From Hyphomicrobium methylovorum (GTDB lineage Bacteria > Pseudomonadota > Alphaproteobacteria > Rhizobiales > Hyphomicrobiaceae), in the NCBI RefSeq assembly GCF_013626205.1, contig NZ_QHJE01000001.1, positions 2,956,501 through 3,020,500 of the forward strand: a stretch of DNA of 64,000 bases, read 5' to 3'. Within the stretch, counting starts at the first letter, position 1; every line of letters begins with the position of its first letter. The notes under the pieces are model-generated. The model was not told the DNA's origin. It searched no databases and saw only the letters and a list, made by a program, of their open reading frames with translations. Positions 38,271-47,010 of this stretch are shown here, one piece after another. The position numbers were made by a program, and so were the translations under genes.

Positions 38271-38915
38271 TCAGATGCGGTAGACGGTATATGATTTTAC
38301 TATTCCCAGAGATCGCTCGACGAATATTTTTGCGTCCGGAAACATTGTAATTAAGGAGCGCTTTTCGATTACGCGTGTGCCGGCTACCATCTCGGTCCAT
38401 TCCGGCATTTTTTCTTTCCAGCGGCGCAGATATTTCTCTCTCAGTGCTTCCGAATAGAACCACCACAATGGCATGCCATTGTGGGCCTCGATCGGGAACC
38501 ATTTGGCTGGCGTCTGGATCCAATATCTGGGTGCGAGGCGGCGTGCGTTTGTAGCGAATGCTTCCTGGCGGCCACTGTCGCCCACGTGTTCGATGACGCT
38601 GTTTGAAAATACGAGATCGAAGCTGTTCGACGGTGCGGTCAGATCACACGCGTCCCCTTGGACATATGTAAACTTGTGATGTGATTTGCCGTTGGACCTG
38701 ACGGTGCAGGGATCTTGGCCGCTGTTGAGCAGAGTTATATCAAGAGGCGTCGGCACCAACTCCCAGATCTTGGGTGTTCCACCAAGGTCGATGACCCGCA
38801 TTCCGGGTCGCAAGCCCATTCGGTTGATGAATTGACTAATGCGCTTGCGGCGCCTGCGGGCGCTGTATGGTTGCAGCAGTTGGTAGAATGTTTGAACTCT
38901 CAGCGTTGCCGTCAT
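38271..38915 (-). CDS. SAM-dependent methyltransferase (class I, Methyltransf_11 type)
   Basis: A 214-residue protein with motif I at MRVIDLGGTPKIWELVP (near residue 40), an acidic residue after beta-2, FTYVQGDACDLTAPSNSFDL and VFSNSVIEHVGD, which is motif IV of class I methyltransferases. RYWIQTPAKWFPIEAHNGMP and ALREKYLRRWKE follow. Proteins of this shape occur in polysaccharide and glycan gene groups, but the substrate is unknown. Its third codon positions and surroundings are more AT-rich than typical for the window, a hint of recent transfer together with the flanking AT-rich stretch. Confidence 0.75.
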   Translation of the reverse strand: MTATLRVQTFYQLLQPYSARRRRKRISQFINRMGLRPGMRVIDLGGTPKIWELVPTPLDITLLNSGQDPCTVRSNGKSHHKFTYVQGDACDLTAPSNSFDLVFSNSVIEHVGDSGRQEAFATNARRLAPRYWIQTPAKWFPIEAHNGMPLWWFYSEALREKYLRRWKEKMPEWTEMVAGTRVIEKRSLITMFPDAKIFVERSLGIVKSYTVYRI

Positions 38916-39276
38916 GGCAATTCTCGCCGTTATATGAATATCAATTCGTGTTCATTTCATCGGAATAAAATACACCTCTACAACTAGCGGGATTTGATGA
39001 GTTTTGGCGGCATTATTGCGTATTCGGTTAAAAATAGAATTTTTATGGAAAATTAAATGGATTAATGGCGGCCAAATTTGGCGAGTCCGGCGCTTTATTT
39101 CGAGCAATGCCGCGGCTCAAAATTCGTCAGCGCTTATTGGATTAAGCTGGCTGCCGAGTGGTCAAGCCAAACTCATTGACCCCACAGGCTTTCGGAATTT
39201 TTCTCCGGAGCGTGTGATCTTGCGGTGTCTGGACAGAACAATGAGGAGCGCTCTCATTGAGCCAGCGTCATTGCGG
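38916..39276. other. AT-rich intergenic region
   Basis: About 360 bases, clearly AT-rich around 38930-39070, without a credible gene. An inverted repeat CAATGAG-7 nt-CTCATTG (39239-39259) lies just beyond the stop of the leftward gene at 39277 and may act as its weak terminator. Confidence 0.45.
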
Positions 39277-39648
39277 CTAGTGTTTTGTGCTTGTCGCGGA
39301 TTCGTCAAAGAGATTGCACGATAATTCTTCAAAGAACTTGTCGGCAGGCTCGCGGTTATTCGGACCTTTTCCGGGCGATATGCAAAGGCAAACCTCGGCG
39401 TCGTCCAGCCGCGGATAGGACGTAACATTGAACCAGAGAGACTGTCCGTTTCCGCGCAGTTCGAAAGCTTGATGCGCGACTTCGAACCCGTTGCCGCAAT
39501 TCGATACTTCTATGAAGGCGCGCAAGACGAAGTCTTTGATGCTGACGCCATGGGCAGCGAGCGTCTTCTCTACGCTGCCATAGAGATCAAAGCGGATGTT
39601 GATCGGCGTGAAGCTCGAAGTGTCCCTGAGGGTATCGAGGTCATCCAT
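39277..39648 (-). CDS. Protein of unknown function
   Basis: A 123-residue soluble protein (MDDLDTLRDTSSFTPINIRF at the start; VSIKDFVLRAFIEVSNCGNG, WFNVTSYPRLDDAEVCLCIS and DKFFEELSCNLFDES later). It has four cysteines, no signal peptide and no membrane segment. Alternating strands and helices suggest a small alpha/beta fold. The ATG at 39648 has GGGAG about ten bases upstream; the frame extends to a TTG at 39702. I recognise no family. It lies alone between the AT-rich region and the divergent pilus operon. Confidence 0.5.
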   Translation of the reverse strand: MDDLDTLRDTSSFTPINIRFDLYGSVEKTLAAHGVSIKDFVLRAFIEVSNCGNGFEVAHQAFELRGNGQSLWFNVTSYPRLDDAEVCLCISPGKGPNNREPADKFFEELSCNLFDESATSTKH

Positions 39649-40073
39649 CGCGACAGTCTCCCAGTGATCGACGCGAAACACATTGCTTCTTAGGGGAGCC
39701 AACTGCGCGCTTTAAATTTCTACGCGACGCGTCGCGATTTTGTCCGATTGCACCTTGGCTAAGGTGCTCGAATTTCGCATCGGAGGGCAAAATCTGTCAA
39801 GCGATGCGGATCGAAAAACGCGGGCTGTCGAGCAAAGGCAACGGATGTCGTCAGTATAGAGATATGCGGCTCGCGGATGATTCCGTCCCTGCAACCTTGC
39901 GCGAACCTTGCTCGCCGCTTGCGTGGCGACGGCGTGCCGCAGACTGTTGCCGCGAATCACGATAGTTTCTGTACGGTGTACATTTTAGCGCGCACTACGT
40001 TTTTCGAAGTCTCTGTACGTTTCAAAGTTTCTTTTTTTTCTCTGATCTGACTGTCAACATGCGAGGACTCTCA
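39649..40073. promoter_or_regulatory. Upstream region of the pilus operon with two inverted repeats
   Basis: About 425 bases without an accepted gene. It holds a perfect 14-bp palindrome CGCGACGCGTCGCG (39723-39736) and a hairpin GCACCTT-GGCT-AAGGTGC (39750-39767). A pyrimidine-rich stretch (40030-40042) and a GAGG ribosome site (40062-40065) come just before the first pilin gene. Confidence 0.4.
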
Positions 40074-40589
40074 ATGCCGGTATTTTTCCGATCGATCGTG
40101 TTTGCCTTTTTTTCCTTCGTGGTAGCTGGACAGGCAAGCGCTACGGACCAGAACATCAATCTGACGGCCACTGTTGCTGCTTTCTGCACGATTGAGGGAT
40201 CGCTATCCCCGAGCGCCGATTCAGCGACCGTTCCGGCACCTGGTGGTATTGTCGACTCTACGGCGATCGTGAAATCGTATGCCGTGATCTGTAATGCTTC
40301 TGCAGATGTGACGCTGACGTCGATCAACGGGCGCATGACGACGGTGGCAGGAGCCATCACCGGCTTCGACAATTTCATCGATTATACCGCGGGCGCCGGT
40401 GGTTTCGTAACGATTGCGCCATCCAGCACAGCCGTCGGTCCTCTCGGTACGAAGGTTCTTGGCACGACGTCTACGAGCGGCGCCAAAGCTGGAAGCCTCA
40501 CGGTCACGATTACGCCGATAACGGCCCAACCACTGGTCGCCGGGGCCTATGCCGATACCCTGCGCGTTTCGATTGTTCCGCAGATATGA
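40074..40589 (+). CDS. Spore-coat-U-domain pilin-like subunit
   Basis: A 171-residue exported protein with a signal peptide (VFFRSIVFAFFSFVVAGQ, cleavage near ASA-TDQ). The mature part starts INLTATVAAFCTIEGS with the usual early cysteine and a second cysteine in YAVICNASADVTL, and ends GAYADTLRVSIVPQI, the edge-strand pattern of SCPU-domain subunits of chaperone-usher fibres (Csu-like class). The ATG at 40074 has GAGG eight bases upstream; an ATG at 40059 is also in frame. The chaperone gene overlaps its stop by 4 bases. Confidence 0.85.
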   Translation: MPVFFRSIVFAFFSFVVAGQASATDQNINLTATVAAFCTIEGSLSPSADSATVPAPGGIVDSTAIVKSYAVICNASADVTLTSINGRMTTVAGAITGFDNFIDYTAGAGGFVTIAPSSTAVGPLGTKVLGTTSTSGAKAGSLTVTITPITAQPLVAGAYADTLRVSIVPQI

Positions 40590-41392
40590 ATGGCCAGGGC
40601 GAGGTGTCGGCCGATAGCCGACGTCGCGCTCGCGCTGCATATCGCCGTGCTTCGGACGTAAGCAGCCGTGCGCTTGTATTCGTGTTGGCCGTGCTTATCG
40701 CTTTCCTGGCTGCTGACGCAGCCCAGGCGATGAGTGTTTCGCCAACGGAGATTGAGATGTCGACGGTGGGCGGGAAAAGCCGCGCGCAGATCGGCGTTAC
40801 AAACGATGGAGATCTTCCGCTTCCCGTTGAATTGGTGCTGAACAAGCTGACCCTTGATGAGGCCAGCGGGCGAACGCTGAGTGCGGCGGGTGACGAATTT
40901 CTGGTGTTTCCGCCGCAAGCCATGATCGCGCCCGGCGAAACGCAGGTCTTCCGGCTGCAGTGGGTGGGCGAGCCGGATATTGCCGCCAGCAAATCCTATC
41001 TGATGTCTGTCAGTCAGGTGCCGGTGAAGTTCAAAGGAGCGCGCAGTCAGGTTCAGGTCGTCGTGGGACTTGGCGTTGTCGTCAACGTTGCGCCACCTTC
41101 CGGCACGCCGAACCTTCGTGTCGTTGCGGCTGGCATCTCCAACGATCGCGGCGGCCACCGGCATCCGACGATCACCGTCGAGAATACCGGCAATGTCCAT
41201 GCTTTGTTGTCTCGCGCCACGATCGACGTGTCGGGGCACGGATGGTCGACGCAGGTTCCTGCGGCCATCATTCGTGAGCGGCTTGGGATGGGGCTTGTTC
41301 AGCCCGGAAAGCGACGCTCGTTCGTGCTGCCGGTCGCCGTTCCTGACAACGTTGCGGCGGTGGGGGCAGCGCTAACTTACAAGTTGAAATGA
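40586..41392 (+). CDS. Pilus assembly periplasmic chaperone (PapD-like)
   Basis: A 268-residue protein with an unusually long N-terminal part before the signal helix (SRALVFVLAVLIAFLAADAA, cleavage near AQA-MSV). Domain 1 has MSVSPTEIEMSTVGGKSRAQ, IGVTNDGDLPLPVELVL and FLVFPPQAMIAPGETQVFRL, the conserved chaperone pattern. The G1 strand region is YLMSVSQVPVKF. Domain 2 follows to LTYKLK. It caps and folds the SCPU subunits and delivers them to the usher. The ATG overlaps the pilin stop (ATGA) and its own stop overlaps the usher start. Confidence 0.88.
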   Translation: MNGQGEVSADSRRRARAAYRRASDVSSRALVFVLAVLIAFLAADAAQAMSVSPTEIEMSTVGGKSRAQIGVTNDGDLPLPVELVLNKLTLDEASGRTLSAAGDEFLVFPPQAMIAPGETQVFRLQWVGEPDIAASKSYLMSVSQVPVKFKGARSQVQVVVGLGVVVNVAPPSGTPNLRVVAAGISNDRGGHRHPTITVENTGNVHALLSRATIDVSGHGWSTQVPAAIIRERLGMGLVQPGKRRSFVLPVAVPDNVAAVGAALTYKLK

Positions 41393-44106
41393 TGACCGGC
41401 AGTTTGCGAGCGGCGGAGACAACGCCGAACGCGGCTCGGCAAGCGGAGGGCGGCCATTCGGTTCGTGCGGTGCGCGGGCAGCTCGCGACGCTTTTTGCTG
41501 CTGTTGGTTTTTTAGGAGTCGCATTGCTTCGGACTGATCCCCTGTTGGCGGGGGTCGCACCGCAGGACGGTAGCGAGTTTGTTGCCCAGGAGCATACGTT
41601 GAACAGCACCGGTCGCGCTGTGACGCTCGCCGTGCCGTTGACGCGCGCGGGGGATGCGCTGGGTGATATCTCCGTCGTTATTGGGAAAAACGATAGCGTT
41701 CTCATTCCCAAGCAACCGCTTCTCGCGCTTCTCGAACCGGTTATCGATTCCGCCGTTCATGCCCGTCTCGCGGCGTTGCCTGGAAATTCCGGCCGCTTGT
41801 CGCTGATCGATATCAACAGCACCGGAGTCAAACTTAAGTTTGACCGTCGCCGGCTTGAACTTGTGCTGATACCGGATGCAGACGTTCATCAAACCGATGT
41901 GCCGATCACGCGTGCGCCGAAGGCCGCCGCGCCGCCCCTTCGGCCTGCCGATTTTTCAGGTTACGTGAATGTCACCGCGGGCGTCGATTACTACTGGGAT
42001 GATGGCGTTACGGGCTCGGGTCCCGGAGCGCACGTCAATCTTCAATCCGCTATGCGGTGGCATGGCAGCGTGATCGAGAATGAAGCGAGCCTTGGCGGAC
42101 GCGGGGGCGATGGTCTTTGCCCTCTCGGCGCGCGCTGCATCTATGACGACCTCAATGGTTTCAGGCGGACGCGCTCGCGTATCGTCTACGATATTCCCGA
42201 TGATGACATTCGCATTCAGGCCGGAGACGCGGACGTTTTCACCAGCGGGTTTCAGCGCGCGCCGGACGTTGCGGGGTTCACGATAGAGAAATCGCCGCGC
42301 AAATTTCACCCCGGTATCGATACGTCGCCTGGGGGAAGGACGCGTTTTCAACTCGATCGCACGTCTGAAATCGATGTGCGCGTCAACGGTGTCGTCGTGC
42401 GCCACATGCGGCTTGCGGCGGGCACGTATGATCTTTCCAATTTTCCGTTACCGAGCGGCGCGAGCGATATCGAGCTCGTCATTACGGATAACGCTGGGCA
42501 GACTCGGAGCCTACACTTCTCGACCTTTGCGGGCGATACGCTGCTGGCGCCCGGAATGAACGAATGGTCGGTTTCGGCGGGCGTTCCTTCGTATTTGTTC
42601 GATAGCGAGCGGCGCTATGAAAGCGGCGCGTTCTTCGGGACGGGATTTCTGCGCTACGGATTGACCGACGCGCTCACTGGTGAAGTAAATCTGCAGGGCG
42701 ATCAGAGGGTCGCGATGGGCGGCGTGGGTGGAAGCCTTGGAACGCCGTGGGGGCTTTTCGGTCTCGATGGCGCGCTGAGTACGAGCGATACAGGTTTCGG
42801 CTTTGCCACCCAGTTGAAGTACGACCTCACGAATTTTCGCGGGCCGTTCTCGTACTACAGCGATCTCCCGGAATCATTCCGCTTCAACGCGGAGTACCGC
42901 AGCAGGGATTTTCGGGAGCCTGGCGAATTTCTCGTTGGTGCGGGGGACATTCTCTACCCGCAGTTTCCTTATTGGCTTCGGCTCTCGGCTTATTACTCGA
43001 TGGCGCTTTCGCCGGTGACGTCGGCCACCCTCAGCGCGCGATACCAATTCGCCAATGATGATGCACTGATCCTTTCGCCCTACACGCTCAAGGATGATCG
43101 GTACGGCGCCGATCTTACACTCTCTCGCCCGCTGACATCGTGGATGAGTGGGAGCCTCACACTCGGCTATTCGAACGAATCCTATGCCTACAGAAATTTT
43201 TACGAACGGGAGGAGCCCGAGTTCCGCCTCATGGTTCGGCTGTCGGCGATCCCTGCGGAGCATACGCGGATCGAAACCAGCTACGATACGCTCAACGATG
43301 CGGGCTATGTGTTTGCGTCGCGCGAGTCTGGCTATGGCGTGGGAAGCTGGCAGACGTCGATCAATGCGCAACAGGATGGCAGTTCCGATACAAGTTCGTT
43401 CGACGGATCGATCACGTATATCGGGAACCGCAGCGAGGTGCGGGTGGCGCAGCGTGCAGGATTTGCGGCATCCGTTTTCAACGGCTTCGAGGGAGGACCG
43501 CGTGGGTCGGTCACCAGTATCGAGGCGGCGACGTCGATTGCATTTGCGGACGGAGTGATTGGAGTCGGTCGGCCGATACGGGGAAACGGTTTCGCTATCC
43601 TCAGCCCGCATGAGAGCATCGCCGACCTGACTGTTGTTGCCGGAATGCCTGAGGACGTAAGTGCCGAAGCGGATTGGCTGGGGCCGGCGGTCGTTCCGAA
43701 TTTACCCGCCTATTCGCGAACCACGATTCCTGTCGACGTTCCTGATCTGCCGGTGGGATACAGTCTAGGCTCCGGAACGTACGAAGCGGTTGCGCCTTAT
43801 AAGGCCGGATACCGAATTCAAGTCGGTTCGGCCCACTCCGTTTCTGTCTATGGCAAGTTGCTTGATGCCCAAGGCGAACCGCTGGCGTTGCTGACGGGTG
43901 CGGCCCACGCCTCGGAAGAACCTGACAGGCGTGTCGAGATTTTCACGAATTCGGCGGGTCGCTTCGCGGCCGATGGATTGTCGCCGGGGCGGTGGATCAT
44001 CGACATGGGCAGCGACGAAGACGCGACGCACTATTCGATAGACGTTCCGCCCGGAACGATCGGTCTATTCAAAGCTGGAGATCTGATGCCAGGGGGCGCG
44101 ACGTGA
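41389..44106 (+). CDS. Outer-membrane usher of a chaperone-usher pilus
   Basis: A 905-residue FimD-like usher. An N-terminal hydrophobic export segment (ATLFAAVGFLGVALL) precedes the periplasmic N domain. The barrel contains FSGYVNVTAGVDYYWDDG, YDIPDDDIRIQAGD, the plug-domain pattern (RTRFQLDRTSEIDVRVNGV, LAAGTYDLSNFPLPSGASDI) and many amphipathic strands up to about residue 720. Two small C-terminal beta domains end in IGLFKAGDLMPGGAT. It forms the secretion pore and assembly platform. It overlaps the chaperone gene before it and the tip-subunit gene after it. Confidence 0.92.
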   Translation: MMTGSLRAAETTPNAARQAEGGHSVRAVRGQLATLFAAVGFLGVALLRTDPLLAGVAPQDGSEFVAQEHTLNSTGRAVTLAVPLTRAGDALGDISVVIGKNDSVLIPKQPLLALLEPVIDSAVHARLAALPGNSGRLSLIDINSTGVKLKFDRRRLELVLIPDADVHQTDVPITRAPKAAAPPLRPADFSGYVNVTAGVDYYWDDGVTGSGPGAHVNLQSAMRWHGSVIENEASLGGRGGDGLCPLGARCIYDDLNGFRRTRSRIVYDIPDDDIRIQAGDADVFTSGFQRAPDVAGFTIEKSPRKFHPGIDTSPGGRTRFQLDRTSEIDVRVNGVVVRHMRLAAGTYDLSNFPLPSGASDIELVITDNAGQTRSLHFSTFAGDTLLAPGMNEWSVSAGVPSYLFDSERRYESGAFFGTGFLRYGLTDALTGEVNLQGDQRVAMGGVGGSLGTPWGLFGLDGALSTSDTGFGFATQLKYDLTNFRGPFSYYSDLPESFRFNAEYRSRDFREPGEFLVGAGDILYPQFPYWLRLSAYYSMALSPVTSATLSARYQFANDDALILSPYTLKDDRYGADLTLSRPLTSWMSGSLTLGYSNESYAYRNFYEREEPEFRLMVRLSAIPAEHTRIETSYDTLNDAGYVFASRESGYGVGSWQTSINAQQDGSSDTSSFDGSITYIGNRSEVRVAQRAGFAASVFNGFEGGPRGSVTSIEAATSIAFADGVIGVGRPIRGNGFAILSPHESIADLTVVAGMPEDVSAEADWLGPAVVPNLPAYSRTTIPVDVPDLPVGYSLGSGTYEAVAPYKAGYRIQVGSAHSVSVYGKLLDAQGEPLALLTGAAHASEEPDRRVEIFTNSAGRFAADGLSPGRWIIDMGSDEDATHYSIDVPPGTIGLFKAGDLMPGGAT

Positions 44107-45098
44107 CATTGCGGCGTTTGATATCGGCAGTGGCTGGCTTCATTTCGGCCGCGCTATGCCTTGTGGTGACGGCAACGCCGGGGCAGGCAGCGCTGTGCGT
44201 CGCGCCGTTTCCGATCACTGTTAGTTCGGTGACGACGACGCTGCTGTCACCTTATGATCCATTTTCGGGCACCGACGCGACACTCGGCGTTACGATTACG
44301 TTGTCGAACAGTCTCATTTCTCTTGGTTGCGACGTTTCCATCTCATTTACGCGCTTGGCGGGGTTGCCCGCTGTCATGAGCCAGGGCGCGAATTCGTTGC
44401 AGTACACGATAGAGTCGCCAGGCGGGGCAACGCTTCTGCAGACAACAGGCTTTGTGCAAGGCTCTAGTCCTGCTCCCGCCAATCGCATTGACGCCGTTGT
44501 GCCATTGCTTGGCAGCGTATCCGTCAATGTCATCATCCGTGTTCCGGCGGGCCAACTGGTGGCGGCTGGAAACTATTCGGATCTGCAGGTCACCCTGCTT
44601 GTCGTCTCGCGAGGGGTTTTGTTGAGCAATACTCCAAGAGCCATCATTGCGCAGCAGGCGTTCGTTCCATCGATTTCGGTGGTGTCAAAGTGCGTTCTGC
44701 CCGCGCCAAGCTCCTCGACGCTCGATTTCACATCCGCGATTTCGCACGGGGTGCCCAATCCGGCGATTGTGAAGTCCACGCAGTTCACGAACGTGCAATG
44801 CACGGCGCCGTCCATTCTGCGTCTCAGTGGGTCAGCGATGCAGCCTGTCTTGGCGACGCCGCCCAAAACGGGGTTCGATAACTCCATCAACTGGCGCGCG
44901 AACGGGACGTTCGGGAATGCTTCGAGTTCGCTGAATACGTCGATTGCGTCTCAAGCCGATAGCGGCTCGAAGAACGTCGGTTCAGGTGCGACCTCCAATG
45001 GCAACATCAATGTCGATGTCAATTTGCTCAGCGGAAATCCGATCATCAGCGGCAATTATTCCGGCGTGCTGAAGGTAACGATCGACCCCAATCTTTAG
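44103..45098 (+). CDS. Two-domain SCPU subunit, probable tip adhesin
   Basis: A 331-residue exported protein: signal peptide (LISAVAGFISAALCLVVTAT, cleavage near GQA-ALC), then two spore-coat-U domains. The first begins ALCVAPFPITVSSVTTTLLS with later CDVSISF. The second begins VVSKCVLPAPSSSTLDFTSA with CTAPSILRLSG, and the protein ends NYSGVLKVTIDPNL. A two-domain subunit at the end of Csu-type operons is the tip adhesin. The start is a GTG at 44103 overlapping the usher stop (GTGA). A hairpin follows. Confidence 0.85.
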   Translation: MTLRRLISAVAGFISAALCLVVTATPGQAALCVAPFPITVSSVTTTLLSPYDPFSGTDATLGVTITLSNSLISLGCDVSISFTRLAGLPAVMSQGANSLQYTIESPGGATLLQTTGFVQGSSPAPANRIDAVVPLLGSVSVNVIIRVPAGQLVAAGNYSDLQVTLLVVSRGVLLSNTPRAIIAQQAFVPSISVVSKCVLPAPSSSTLDFTSAISHGVPNPAIVKSTQFTNVQCTAPSILRLSGSAMQPVLATPPKTGFDNSINWRANGTFGNASSSLNTSIASQADSGSKNVGSGATSNGNINVDVNLLSGNPIISGNYSGVLKVTIDPNL

Positions 45099-45126
45099 TC
45101 GCGGAGACGGCTAGCCGACGCACGAA

Positions 45127-45160
45127 TGCGCACCCCCGCGTTGTCGGCGAAGGGTGCGCA
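45127..45160. terminator. Hairpin between converging pilus and ebo operons
   Basis: A 9-bp inverted repeat TGCGCACCC/GGGTGCGCA (45127-45135 and 45152-45160) with a 16-nt loop lies between two converging operons. It has no T-run, so termination is plausible on position only. Confidence 0.45.
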
Positions 45161-45188
45161 GCGGCATGTTCAGCACTGCTGGTTTGCG

Positions 45189-46082
45189 TCAGCTCTTGGT
45201 GTCGACTTGCGGAGTTTGTCCGCCGCGCAGGACCGTGTTGCCCTGATAAAGCGTCCGCTGATCGATCGGCGCGGGCTTCAGCCAGTCGTCTTCCTTGATC
45301 TGGCCGCTCTGCCCGTAAGCCGCGAGCGCATTTGCATACGTTACCAAGCGGATGTCGCTATCGGAGATGCCTTGCGCTGCCATCAGCTCGGCCGTTTTGG
45401 GAACCGACAGCGGATCGGATATGCCCCAATCGCATGCGGAATCGACGATCAACCGTTCGGCGCCGTATTGTTTCACGAGTGCCGCCATGCGTTCCGCGGT
45501 CATCTTCGAGTGCGGGTAGATAGAGAACGCCGCCCAGAAGCCACGGTCTTTCACTTCTTGGATCGTCTCTTCGTTGACGTGATCGATGACGACGCGGTTT
45601 GGCGACAGCTTGTGTTCGAGGATCACGTCCATTGAACGCGATGCGCCGCGCTTCTTATCGCGATGAGGCGTGTGGATCATGACCGGCAAATCGAGTTCGC
45701 GCGCGAGATCGAGCTGCAACCGAAAATACTTGTCCTCAAGCGCCGTCTGTTCGTCGTAGCCGATTTCGCCGATGGCAACGACGCCCTCTTTGACGGCAAA
45801 CGAGGGCAGAAGGTCCATCACCGCTTCCGCAAGTTCCTCATTGTTGGCTTCCTTGGAATTGAGGCCGATGCAACAATAGTGACAGATACCGAACTGACCG
45901 GCGCGGAAGCGTTCGAAGCCGAGAATGTGCGAAAGGTAATCGCGATAGCTTCCGGCGTTCGTGCGTGCTTGCCCTGTCCAGAACGCAGGCTCGATGACGG
46001 CGACGACGCCAGCCTTTGCCATTGCTTCGTAGTCGTCGGTCGTGCGCGAGATCATGTGCGCATGCGGGTCGATGTAGGGCAT
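45189..46082 (-). CDS. eboB: EboB, TatD-like metal-dependent hydrolase of the ebo cluster
   Basis: A 297-residue amidohydrolase-fold protein. DPHAHMISR at the start, GVVAIGEIGYDEQTALED, LPVMIHTPHRDK, VVIDHVNEETIQEV and LIVDSACDWGISDPL provide the metal-binding His, Glu, His, His and Asp of the TatD-like group. The reaction is unknown; the ebo cluster is linked in cyanobacteria to export of scytonemin precursors. The last 35 residues (KPAPIDQRTLYQGNTVLRGG and beyond) extend past the barrel. It is the last of five leftward genes, 34 bp after eboA. I name it by family and context. Confidence 0.85.
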   Translation of the reverse strand: MPYIDPHAHMISRTTDDYEAMAKAGVVAVIEPAFWTGQARTNAGSYRDYLSHILGFERFRAGQFGICHYCCIGLNSKEANNEELAEAVMDLLPSFAVKEGVVAIGEIGYDEQTALEDKYFRLQLDLARELDLPVMIHTPHRDKKRGASRSMDVILEHKLSPNRVVIDHVNEETIQEVKDRGFWAAFSIYPHSKMTAERMAALVKQYGAERLIVDSACDWGISDPLSVPKTAELMAAQGISDSDIRLVTYANALAAYGQSGQIKEDDWLKPAPIDQRTLYQGNTVLRGGQTPQVDTKS

Positions 46083-46116
46083 AGTATAGAGGCTCCTTCG
46101 TGGGCGATGCGCTCGG

Positions 46117-46995
46117 CTAGCGGCAGATCGAGTTCCAGGTTATGCGCTGATTTGCAACGCGGTCCACCACCGCGCTGTGCTGCTTCAGCGCCTGTTGCGC
46201 AGCTGGCAGGGTGCTTTCAGAAAGAGAGAGGGCGGCAGCGTTTGCTTCCATCTCAGTGTTTGATCGAAGCGCTTTGACGAGCGTGGCGAGATCCTGCTCG
46301 CGCACGTATGGCCCGATGCAGCGCCAGATTTCCGGCGAGACTGCGCGTCCCGCTGCCCAGCGTTCATGCACGTAGTCGATCAGCGTTGACGCGAGGTCGG
46401 GATTGCGACGCTCGTCGATGCCTTGGATCGGCGCGAGCACGCTTTCGATGAAGAACGCTTTCAGCACCATTTGATTCCACTGCGCTTCATTGAACTCTTC
46501 CTTCGGGAAGGGATTTCGATGCGCAACGGATTCAAATACCGGCCCCATAGCGGAGCGAAGACCCTCGGCGGCGCGTGGGACGAGTTGCTTGCTTGCGGGG
46601 TAAAGCGGGAGTCCGCGCAACAAAGCGATGTGCTCACTGATTTCGCCCGACTGGAAGATGAAATCCAAGCCGGACGCGAAGGCGGCTGCGTCTCCCTTAT
46701 AGCTTGCAAGCGCGAACAGGATGCGCGCCGTCTGGTCGACGCTCCAGCCGGTCGTATCGAGGCCAGCGCGGACACGTTCGGCTTCGGCGCGTTCGTCTGC
46801 GGAGAGTTCGAGGTCAGCCTTGCCGAGTTTCCGCGGTGCAAGGGCGACGGCGAGGGAGAGTTCGCGTTGGCGCGGTTCGCTCGAGATTGCAGAGAGGCGC
46901 TGATCAATCCAGAGGAGTTGCTCGGCGGAAACTCTGCGTTCCAGCCAGCCGCGGAGCATCGCAATCCTTGCAGGAACGTCGTCAACTTGAGACAT
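46117..46995 (-). CDS. eboA: EboA, helical protein of the ebo cluster
   Basis: A 292-residue soluble all-helical protein (MLRGWLERRVSAEQLLWIDQ, WSVDQTARILFALASYKGDA, GLPLYPASKQLVPRAAEGLR, NEAQWNQMVLKAFFIESVLA, DLASTLIDYVHERWAAGRAV). There are no catalytic motifs. The sequence pattern and its place between eboC and eboB fit EboA, annotated elsewhere as a metabolite-traffic protein of unknown mechanism. It begins 15 bp after eboC, so the genes are co-transcribed. Confidence 0.85.
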   Translation of the reverse strand: MSQVDDVPARIAMLRGWLERRVSAEQLLWIDQRLSAISSEPRQRELSLAVALAPRKLGKADLELSADERAEAERVRAGLDTTGWSVDQTARILFALASYKGDAAAFASGLDFIFQSGEISEHIALLRGLPLYPASKQLVPRAAEGLRSAMGPVFESVAHRNPFPKEEFNEAQWNQMVLKAFFIESVLAPIQGIDERRNPDLASTLIDYVHERWAAGRAVSPEIWRCIGPYVREQDLATLVKALRSNTEMEANAAALSLSESTLPAAQQALKQHSAVVDRVANQRITWNSICR

Positions 46996-47010
46996 GCTTT
47001 CGAACCAATC

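Noticed and set aside
37490-39276. Genomic island with integrase at tRNA-Tyr
   Set aside because: The tRNA flank and AT-rich stretch suggested an island, but there is no integrase and no repeat of the tRNA 3' end could be found by eye.
39004-39324. 106-codon rightward frame in the AT-rich region
   Set aside because: It has no ribosome site and no coherent protein pattern, and it runs into the opposite strand of another gene.
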